Part shown: positions 1 to 6,070 of the stretch, one piece after another
How positions within the stretch are numbered: the first letter of the stretch is position 1
Layout: the number at the start of each line of letters is the position of its first letter
From: Streptosporangiaceae bacterium
GTDB lineage: Bacteria; Actinomycetota; Actinomycetes; Streptosporangiales; Streptosporangiaceae
Reading direction: 5' to 3'
Assembly: GCA_030041195.1 (NCBI GenBank)
Contig: JASHOI010000035.1
Coordinates: 1-6,070, forward strand
Length of the DNA: 6,070 nucleotides
Position numbers and translations under genes: made by a program
Notes under the pieces: model-generated
Told to the model about the DNA's origin: nothing
Seen by the model: only the letters and a program-made list of their open reading frames with translations
Databases searched by the model: none

Positions 1-22
1 CGCTGTCGTCGCGAGAGGCCAT
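1..22 (-). CDS. Start of proteasome-associated ATPase (Mpa/ARC), partial
   Basis: Seen: reading leftward from an ATG at 22-20, the frame gives MASRDDS and then leaves the window. A strong purine-rich Shine-Dalgarno (GGGAGGGGG, complement of 31-39) lies 8 bases before the ATG. Known: in many actinobacteria the gene just downstream of trmI on the same strand is the AAA+ ATPase (Mpa in mycobacteria, ARC in Streptomyces and Rhodococcus). It unfolds pupylated proteins for the 20S proteasome, and it begins with a short acidic, poorly conserved stretch before a coiled coil. Inference: position, strand, ribosome-binding site and the charged N-terminus fit this ATPase. Seven codons cannot prove it, so the name rests on synteny. 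Confidence 0.5.
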
Positions 23-163
23 GCCCCTCACCCCCTCCCGAGAGCCGATTTACCCTTGACCCTACCTATCCGAGAAGCTTCCGTAACCTATGGACGGCCT
101 CAGCTCGGCTTTCTCCCGTTACGATCCGGGAACAGCCAGGCGTCGTTACTGCTTCCCGGGCCC
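23..163 (-). promoter_or_regulatory. trmI-to-ATPase gap with possible promoter
   Basis: This 141 bp gap separates the trmI stop from the probable proteasomal ATPase start. On the minus strand a TAGGGT hexamer (complement of 59-64) fits the actinobacterial TAnnnT -10 consensus and lies 16 bases after TTACGG, a poor -35 match. Transcription would start near 51, giving a short leader that contains the strong ribosome-binding site at 31-39. This suggests the ATPase can be transcribed separately from trmI. The -10 assignment is pattern matching only. Confidence 0.3.
126..159 (-). terminator. Hairpin just after trmI stop
   Basis: The arms CCGGGAACAG (126-135) and CTGCTTCCCGG (149-159) pair over 10 bp with one bulged base and a 13-base loop. 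The stem begins 4 bases past the trmI stop codon on the minus strand. No T-run follows, which is common for actinobacterial stem-loop terminators. It may end or attenuate the protease-trmI transcript before the proteasomal ATPase gene, or protect the mRNA 3' end. Confidence 0.4.
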
Positions 164-2259
<2,096 letters not shown>

Positions 2260-2262
<3 letters not shown>

Positions 2263-2279
2263 GTAGTCGATGCTACGTG
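2260..2279. promoter_or_regulatory. 7+7 bp operator-like dyad over protease start
   Basis: Perfect arms CACGTAG (2260-2266) and CTACGTG (2273-2279) are separated by a six-base spacer. One arm covers the GTG start codon of the protease gene, the other covers most of the candidate -10 box. A protein bound here would block transcription initiation leftward, so this is a reasonable repressor site. No regulator gene is visible in the window. A chance dyad remains possible. Confidence 0.4.
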
Positions 2280-2296
2280 CTGCCGGGCACCTTGAA
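2263..2296 (-). promoter_or_regulatory. Candidate leaderless promoter of the protease-trmI operon
   Basis: On the minus strand, TTCAAG (2296-2291) is followed after 15 bases by TAGCAT (2275-2270), then exactly 7 bases to the GTG start. This places the transcription start on the first base of the start codon. TAnnnT followed by 7 bases and a GTG or ATG is the arrangement known for leaderless actinobacterial genes. The lack of any Shine-Dalgarno before 2262 agrees with it. Confidence 0.45.
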
Positions 2297-2367
2297 CGGC
2301 TGCGCGTGCCCGCGATTCTGACGCGCCGGCCAACGAGCTAATCGCGCCAACTGTCGGTGCCGTCCCT

Positions 2368-2380
2368 TAGTCTCCCGAGT
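2368..2380 (+). promoter_or_regulatory. Candidate -10 box of the RecB-like gene
   Basis: TAGTCT (2368-2373) matches TAnnnT and is followed by exactly 7 bases and then GTG at 2381. This mirrors the divergent protease promoter and favours leaderless initiation at 2381. I see no good -35 element at the usual distance. Confidence 0.42.
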
Positions 2381-3514
2381 GTGGGCAACGAGACCATCGC
2401 AGAGCTGTCGGGCTCAGATCTGACGGGTACCGGGCCGCCGGGCGGCGACGAGGCCGGCGCACGCACCCGGCCGTCGCTGTCCCCGTCGCGCGCGGGTGAC
2501 TTCCTGACCTGCCCGCTGCTGTACCGGTTCCGGGTTGTCGACCGGCTGCCCGAGCCGCCGAGCGCCGCGGCGGCGCGCGGAACGCTGGTGCACGCGGTCC
2601 TCGAACGCCTCTTTGACGAGCCCGCGGCGGGCAGGACGCCGCAGACCGCGCAGGCGATGCTGGTGCCGGAGTGGGACCGGCTGATCGCTGCGGAGCCGGA
2701 ACTTGCCGGCCTGTTCGAAGATGACGATCAGCGGGCCGTGTGGCTCGACGAGGCGCGTGGCATGCTGGACCGCTACTTCACCCTCGAGGACCCCACCAGG
2801 CTCGAGCCACGGCACCGCGAGCACGCTGTCGAAGCGGTCCTCGACTCGGGCCTGCTGCTGCGGGGCTACATCGACCGGCTTGACGTTGCGGCCGGCGGCG
2901 AGATCCGGATCGTCGACTACAAGACCGGCACCGCGCCCAAAGAGGAGTACGAGGCCAGGGCGCTGTTCCAGATGAAGTTCTACGCCGTGGTGCTGTGGCT
3001 CACCCAGGGCCAGGTGCCGGACCTGCTGCAGCTCATGTACCTGGGGAACGGCGAGATCGTGCGGTACGCGCCGGACGAGTCCGACCTGCGCGCGACGATG
3101 CGCAAGATCAACGCGCTGTGGCAGGCAATCGAGCGCGCGCGTACCACGGGCGATTGGCGGCCCCGGCCGAGCCGGCTCTGCGCCTGGTGCGCGCATCAGG
3201 CGATATGCCCGGCCTTCGGCGGCACTCCCCCGCCGCTCCCGCCGCTGACTGAGATACCGCACCAGGCGGACGGGTCGCCGCGCGAAGACCTGCCTGCTTC
3301 GGAGGAGGGGTCTGCCCCGGCTGAGGTGCCGGCCTCGGCTGAGGTGCTGGCCCCGGCTGAGGTGCCGGCCCCGGCTGAGGTGCCGGCCCCAGCGAGGGCC
3401 CCCGACAGCGGGGCGCCCGCCCGGGCCCAGGTGCCGGCTCAGGCCGACCAGTCGGCGGAGCCCACCTTCGTGGCGTCGGCGCCGTCGTCTCAGCCCGGCG
3501 CGGATTCGGCATGA
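2381..3514 (+). CDS. RecB-family PD-(D/E)XK nuclease with Fe-S cysteines
   Basis: A 377-residue protein of the PDDEXK_1 group (AddB C-terminal/Cas4-like), lacking any helicase motifs. Seen (numbering from 2381): C44 in FLTCPLLYRF; GTLVHAVLERL (68-78) with active-site H71; GYIDRLD (162-168) with D165; IVDYKTG (177-183) with D179 and K181; QMKFY (197-201), the Q-x3-Y motif; and C267, C270, C276 as C-x2-C-x5-C. The four cysteines are laid out like the 4Fe-4S clasp of AddB and Cas4. The residues needed for metal-dependent DNA cleavage are all present. Residues 280-377 are a disordered Pro/Ala/Glu tail with a six-residue tandem repeat. Known: a similar gene (Rv2119 in M. tuberculosis, from memory) lies divergent to trmI, so the position is conserved; the role is unproven, probably DNA repair or processing. 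A GTG eight codons earlier (2357) is possible, but 2381 fits the -10 spacing. Confidence 0.88.
   Translation: MGNETIAELSGSDLTGTGPPGGDEAGARTRPSLSPSRAGDFLTCPLLYRFRVVDRLPEPPSAAAARGTLVHAVLERLFDEPAAGRTPQTAQAMLVPEWDRLIAAEPELAGLFEDDDQRAVWLDEARGMLDRYFTLEDPTRLEPRHREHAVEAVLDSGLLLRGYIDRLDVAAGGEIRIVDYKTGTAPKEEYEARALFQMKFYAVVLWLTQGQVPDLLQLMYLGNGEIVRYAPDESDLRATMRKINALWQAIERARTTGDWRPRPSRLCAWCAHQAICPAFGGTPPPLPPLTEIPHQADGSPREDLPASEEGSAPAEVPASAEVLAPAEVPAPAEVPAPARAPDSGAPARAQVPAQADQSAEPTFVASAPSSQPGADSA
3320..3391 (+). repeat. Four 18 bp in-frame tandem repeats
   Basis: Four adjacent 18 bp units (3320-3337, 3338-3355, 3356-3373, 3374-3391) of the form GCTGAGGTGCCGGCCCCG differ by at most two bases. They encode AEVPAS, AEVLAP, AEVPAP, AEVPAP at residues 314-337 of the RecB-like protein. 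Part of a further unit (CTGCCCCG, 3312-3319) precedes them. The near identity at DNA level points to recent slippage, so copy number should vary between strains. The repeat lies in the linker-like tail, outside the nuclease fold. Confidence 0.85.
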
Positions 3515-3524
3515 TCTAGGGGCC

Positions 3525-3550
3525 TCGCGTGCGGTATGTGCTCGCAGCGA
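3525..3550 (+). terminator. Stem-loop after the RecB-like gene
   Basis: TCGCGTGCG (3525-3533) pairs with CGCAGCGA (3543-3550) over 8 bp with one bulged G and a nine-base loop. It begins 10 bases after the stop codon at 3514. No T-run follows directly, as is often so in actinobacteria. It is the best candidate for the end of the RecB-like transcript. Confidence 0.42.
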
Positions 3551-3619
3551 AATAACCCGTTGCTTTCTGTTGTAGCGTCCTGGCGCATGGTATGCACGGC
3601 GCGCCAGAGTGAGCGCTTT

Positions 3620-3768
3620 GGCTCGAATCTACGTTTGACTTGCTGGCGTCAGACAGCGGTTTTCCATGATCGCGGTGGATTTGTTGTCGTATCTGCGAAA
3701 AACCCACCGCGATCATGGAAACGGGCCTGGCGCCAAGATCAAACCGGCGTGTTGATGATCTGCGAGCC
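3620..3768. repeat. Large palindromic element, possible REP/MITE-like repeat
   Basis: The core arms 3661-3678 and 3704-3721 (TTTCCATGATCGCGGTGG and its complement) are perfectly inverted over 18 bp. They continue inward for three more pairs after one mismatch, around a loop of roughly 17-25 bases. Outward, the symmetry resumes imperfectly: GTTTGA at 3633-3638 matches the complement of TCAAAC at 3739-3744, with TGGCGTCAG and CTGGCGCCA between (gapped). GGCTCG at 3620-3625 also mirrors CGAGCC at 3763-3768. The arrangement is that of a structured mobile repeat rather than a simple terminator. It lacks an obvious target duplication, and no transposase is nearby. It could also act as a bidirectional terminator for the two converging genes. 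Confidence 0.6.
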
Positions 3769-4026
3769 CATACTGCACTCCAGGCTCCTAGATCTTCAGG
3801 AATCCCAGCCGGACGGGCGGGTGATCCGCGACGCCGACACACGTATACTTCCGCGACGCGCCTCCTATCACCAAATCCGCAACGGAGCCTGGAACACAGC
3901 AGGCTGGCACGGCTCAACCGGACCTAGATTCGGATCAGGTGGCCGACTCTGCAGTGTCCGTATACGAGGCATCAGCACACTTTAAAGACCGAAGGGCGCT
4001 AACGGGCGGTTAAGGGGCTGGGGGGG

Positions 4027-4842
4027 CTACCAGATGGAGCCGGCGATGGACGCCCAGCGGCCGGCGTGCCGGGCTATCGCGACCGGGTAGTCGAAGCAGG
4101 CGCTGACCAGCTCGGTGGTGAGCACGTCGGCGACGGGGCCGACGCCCAGCACCTGCCCGGCGCGCAGCAGGATCGCGTGCGACGTGCTCGCCGGGAGCTC
4201 CTCGAGGTGGTGCGTGACCAGGACGGTGGACAGCGTGGGCCGGCGCTCGCGCAGCTCGTCGATGCTGGCCAGCAGCTGCTCGCGGCCGGCCACGTCAAGG
4301 CCGGCGGCCGGCTCGTCCAGCAGCAGCAGCCTGGGCTCGGCCATCAGCGCCCGCGCGATCAGCGTCCGGCCCCGCTCGCCCTGGGATATCACCCGCCAGC
4401 GCGTGCTGGCCAGGCCCTTCAGGCCCATCAGGTCGATCAGCTCCTCGGCGCGGGACATCTCGGCCGCGCCCGGCACCCAGTACTGCGGGAGCTCGATCGT
4501 GCCGGTGACACCGGTCAGCACCACGTCGCGGACGACGCGGGCGGGCTCCACCCGGTGGTTCGGGCTGATGTGGCCGATCCACGGCCTGAGGCTGAACACG
4601 TTGACCCGGCCGAGCCGGTGGCCGAGGATGTCCATCTGCCCGCGGGTGGGGTGCGCGTAGGTGGCCATGATGTTCAGCAGCGTGCTCTTGCCGGCCCCGT
4701 TCGGGCCCAGCAACGCCCAGTGCTCCCCCGCCCTGATCGTGACGCTGATCCGGTCCAGGATCAGCTTGCCGTCGCGGACCAGGTCCACGCGCTGCGCCCG
4801 CAGCACGACCTCAGGGTCGGCGGGCGCAATCGGATCGGTCAT
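4027..4842 (-). CDS. ABC transporter ATP-binding protein, YlmA/ModF-like
   Basis: A 271-residue single ABC ATPase domain. Seen: Walker A GPNGAGKST (46-54); signature ISQGERGR (152-159), with SQGE in place of the usual SGGQ; Walker B LLLLDEP (172-178, D176, E177); D-loop AAGLD (179-183); switch H211 in LVTHH. The Q-loop region reads IGHISPNHR (89-97) and has no evident glutamine. The SQGE signature and the atypical Q-loop are, from memory, features of the COG1119 (YlmA, ModF/PhrA-type) ATPases, which are often encoded without a membrane partner. No permease or binding protein adjoins it here, so substrate and even transport function are uncertain. The ATG at 4842 opens the first conserved strand (LRAQRVDLVRDG). 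The frame stays open upstream, but only as the antisense of the divergent gene. A TACGGT hexamer 8 bases before the ATG suggests a leaderless start. Confidence 0.9.
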   Translation of the reverse strand: MTDPIAPADPEVVLRAQRVDLVRDGKLILDRISVTIRAGEHWALLGPNGAGKSTLLNIMATYAHPTRGQMDILGHRLGRVNVFSLRPWIGHISPNHRVEPARVVRDVVLTGVTGTIELPQYWVPGAAEMSRAEELIDLMGLKGLASTRWRVISQGERGRTLIARALMAEPRLLLLDEPAAGLDVAGREQLLASIDELRERRPTLSTVLVTHHLEELPASTSHAILLRAGQVLGVGPVADVLTTELVSACFDYPVAIARHAGRWASIAGSIW

Positions 4843-4977
4843 GGGCCTAGACCGTACGGCATGCGGCGCTTCCCGGCACACCGGACGCGCGCACGACGCC
4901 GCCCCGGGCGTCACGGTCAGCCCCGGTTCACACCCGGGGCGGCGCGACATGCCGGCTGGTGTGGTGAACTGACGATC
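4843..4977. promoter_or_regulatory. Divergent ABC promoter region
   Basis: These 135 bp separate two divergent ATPase genes. For the leftward gene, TACGGT (complement of 4851-4856) ends 8 bases before the ATG. For the rightward gene, TGAACT (4965-4970) ends exactly 7 bases before GTG 4978, though its second base departs from TAnnnT. Neither start has a convincing Shine-Dalgarno, so leaderless transcripts are plausible on both sides. No clear -35 elements are seen. Confidence 0.35.
4897..4944. repeat. Perfect 12+12 bp inverted repeat between the divergent ABC genes
   Basis: CGCCGCCCCGGG (4897-4908) is inverted exactly as CCCGGGGCGGCG (4933-4944), with a 24-base spacer. The arm centres are 36 bp apart. 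The right arm ends 33 bases before the rightward GTG, and the left arm lies 54 bases before the leftward ATG. It could be a double operator serving both promoters or a stable RNA hairpin in a longer leader. All-G/C arms raise the chance of coincidence in this background, but 12 perfect pairs is notable. Confidence 0.55.
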
Positions 4978-5670
4978 GTGCCGGATGTGAACCCCCCGCT
5001 GCTCGCGCTCACCGGCGTCAGCCGCAAGTACGGCGAGCGGCTCGCGCTCTGCCCGGTCGACGTCGCCGTGGCGGCCGGGCAGTGCGTCGCGGTCATGGGA
5101 GCGAACGGGTCGGGCAAGTCGACCCTGCTGCGCATCGCGGCCGGCCGCGACTCCCCCAGCACCGGCCAGGTCGTGTACGCCGGCCGCGGCCTGACCCAGG
5201 ACGACATCGCGGTGCGCACCGAGATCGCCGTGGTCGGCGACATGGTGAGCACGTACCCGGACCTCACCGTCCGCGAGCACCTGCAGCTGGTCGCCGTCGC
5301 GCACGGCGCCGGACGCGGCAGCGACGAGCTGGTCGACCGGGCGCTGCTTGAATGCCGGCTGGCCGATCACGCCGACGCGCTGCCCGGCTCGCTGTCCAGC
5401 GGCCAGCGGCAGGCCCTGCACCTGGCGGCGATGCTGGTCCGGCCGCGCCGCCTGCTCGTGCTCGACGAGCCGGAGCAGCGGCTCGACCCCGCGGCCCGGC
5501 GCTGGCTGGGCGGCCTGCTGGTCGCGCAGAAGCGGTCCGGGGCGGCGCTGCTGATCGCCACCCACCACGCCGAGCTGGCCACGGCGGTCGCCGATCACGT
5601 CCTCGTGCTCAGCGACGGGGAGGTCATCGGCCGGGGAACGCCGGACGCGGCGCTGGCGGCGATCCAGTGA
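4978..5670 (+). CDS. ABC transporter ATP-binding protein
   Basis: A 230-residue ABC ATPase that would energise an ABC exporter-like complex at the membrane. Seen (numbering from 4978): A-loop Y18; Walker A GANGSGKST (41-49); signature LSSGQRQ (139-145); Walker B RLLVLDEP (158-165, D163, E164); D-loop QRLD (167-170); switch H196 in IATHH. The Q-loop position (IAVVGDMVSTYPDLTVREHL, 83-102) has G-D where Q is expected. The GTG at 4978 was chosen because conserved sequence (LLALTGVSRKYG) begins eight residues later. The frame is open far upstream, but there it only mirrors the minus-strand ATPase. GTG 4987 is an alternative. The stop overlaps the next gene's start as GTGA, so the two are translationally coupled and probably form one transporter. 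Substrate unknown. Confidence 0.9.
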   Translation: MPDVNPPLLALTGVSRKYGERLALCPVDVAVAAGQCVAVMGANGSGKSTLLRIAAGRDSPSTGQVVYAGRGLTQDDIAVRTEIAVVGDMVSTYPDLTVREHLQLVAVAHGAGRGSDELVDRALLECRLADHADALPGSLSSGQRQALHLAAMLVRPRRLLVLDEPEQRLDPAARRWLGGLLVAQKRSGAALLIATHHAELATAVADHVLVLSDGEVIGRGTPDAALAAIQ

Positions 5671-6070
5671 CGGTCACCCGCGAGGCCATCGCCGTACCCG
5701 ACAGCACCGGCCCGACGATCTCGCTGCTGCGGGATCTGCGCCGCAGCCGGGCGAGGCAGCGGGCCGCCAACGCCGCGTACTGGATCTACCTGGTCGCGCT
5801 CATCGTGGCCCTGTACGGCGGCTCGCGGATCGCCGCCGCAGTACACGACCTGCGGCATCCGCCGCTGCCCACCCCGCAGACGCCGCGGGTGCTGCACGCC
5901 GCGCCGTACGGCCTGGCCGCGCTCGCACTCCTGCTGCTGCTGGTGCTGGTGCGCGACGCGCTGTGGCGCGGCCCGGTCACGCTGCCGCAGCCCACCGTGG
6001 ACTGGCTGCTCGACACGCCCGTTGACCGCGGGCGGCTGCTGCGTCCCCGGTTCCGGATGTCGGCGGCGGT
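5667..6070 (+). CDS. Membrane protein partnering the ABC ATPase, partial (DUF6297-like?)
   Basis: The GTG at 5667 overlaps the preceding stop by four bases, and the frame remains open to the window end (134 codons visible). Seen: a basic cytoplasmic stretch LLRDLRRSRARQR (20-32); a hydrophobic segment at about 38-58 (AYWIYLVALIVALYGGSRIAA); a proline-rich loop (65-73); a second hydrophobic segment at about 79-96 (rich in Leu); then GPVTLPQPTVDWLLDTPVDR (102-121). The pattern of N-terminal helices followed by a GPV..P...WLL.TPVDR..LLRP stretch is like actinobacterial membrane proteins I recall as DUF6297, usually encoded beside an ABC ATPase. That family name is from memory and not certain. 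It is most likely the permease-type subunit of the upstream ATPase. No Shine-Dalgarno is seen, in keeping with translational coupling. Confidence 0.75.
   Translation, partial: MTVTREAIAVPDSTGPTISLLRDLRRSRARQRAANAAYWIYLVALIVALYGGSRIAAAVHDLRHPPLPTPQTPRVLHAAPYGLAALALLLLLVLVRDALWRGPVTLPQPTVDWLLDTPVDRGRLLRPRFRMSAA

Larger units (their letters stand above)
3515..4026. other. 512 bp gene-free region of lower GC between converging genes
   Basis: Two genes converge on this stretch. GC is about 59% over 3541-3960 by hand count, against about 72% in adjacent coding DNA. The open frames within it (for example 3536-3985 forward and 3516-3917 reverse) are rich in Arg, Ser, Trp and Cys, show no motif and no ribosome-binding site, and do not look like protein. 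It holds a terminator hairpin at its left end and a large palindrome at 3620-3768. Elsewhere (3770-4026) I recognise no tRNA, transposase remnant or small RNA. A G-rich run (about 4012-4026) abuts the stop codon of the ATPase. Confidence 0.6.

Noticed and set aside
2414..3262. 282-residue minus-strand frame opposite the RecB-like gene
   Set aside because: It is a shadow frame: the plus strand carries intact nuclease motifs, while this one has only Arg/Gly/Leu-rich sequence.
2381..3514. Cas4 of a CRISPR system
   Set aside because: The nuclease and cysteine layout is shared with Cas4, but there is no repeat array or other cas gene, and the locus fits the actinobacterial trmI neighbourhood.
3617..3633. 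tRNA T-arm-like GGCTCGAATC, hinting at a tRNA or attachment site
   Set aside because: The flanking stem has only about three pairs, and no acceptor or anticodon arm can be placed around it. No integrase is present.
3536..3985. Possible 149-residue gene in the convergent gap
   Set aside because: It crosses the large palindrome, lacks a ribosome-binding site, has atypical composition for this genome and shows no family motif.
3988..4010. Possible terminator ACCG...CGGT before the minus-strand ATPase 3' end
   Set aside because: Only 4 bp of stem around a 15-base loop, too weak to call.
4066..4977. Long in-frame upstream extension of the plus-strand ATPase (would give 534 residues)
   Set aside because: It lies antisense to the minus-strand ATPase gene, and its translation is Arg/Gln/Asp/His-rich with no motif. 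The ABC fold begins only after 4978. High GC keeps such frames open by chance.
4843..5598. Long N-terminal extension of the minus-strand ATPase (would give 523 residues)
   Set aside because: It mirrors the plus-strand ATPase gene in an antisense frame and has no recognisable domain. Conserved sequence begins just after ATG 4842.

Overview
The window is high-GC DNA (about 70% or more in the genes) with GTG starts, 1-4 base gene overlaps and strong codon bias. The order of genes (start of a probable Mpa/ARC proteasomal ATPase, TrmI tRNA m1A58 methyltransferase, M50 protease with CBS domains, divergent RecB-like nuclease) is typical of a Pup-proteasome-bearing actinobacterium. I would guess a Streptomyces- or Streptosporangiales-like lineage; the sequence does not allow a firmer placement.

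Left block (1-2380). On the minus strand an M50 site-2-type protease (1078-2262) is followed by trmI (164-1078). The two overlap by one base as TGATG. A 141 bp gap holding a hairpin and a possible promoter separates trmI from the first seven codons of what is probably mpa/arc (1-22). Diverging from the protease is a single-domain PD-(D/E)XK nuclease with a four-cysteine Fe-S clasp (2381-3514). Both genes at this divergent junction start with GTG exactly 7 bases after a TAnnnT hexamer, so both messages may be leaderless. A 7+7 bp dyad covers the protease-side -10 box and start codon.

Middle (3515-4026). Two converging genes leave 512 bases without a credible gene. GC falls to about 59% (hand count, 3541-3960). 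The region contains a probable terminator hairpin and a large palindrome whose 18 bp core arms are perfect and whose imperfect arms may extend to about 150 bp. It looks like a REP/MITE-type element.

Right block (4027-6070). Two divergent ABC ATPases flank a 135 bp regulatory gap that holds a perfect 12+12 bp inverted repeat. The minus-strand ATPase (4027-4842) resembles the YlmA/ModF-type stand-alone ATPases. The plus-strand ATPase (4978-5670) overlaps by GTGA a membrane protein that runs off the window, so these two probably form one ABC exporter-like system of unknown substrate.

Nothing here amounts to a clearly new multi-gene system. The most interesting items are the palindromic element, the Fe-S RecB-like nuclease of unknown role in a conserved position beside the proteasome locus, and the compact divergent promoters with their dyads.
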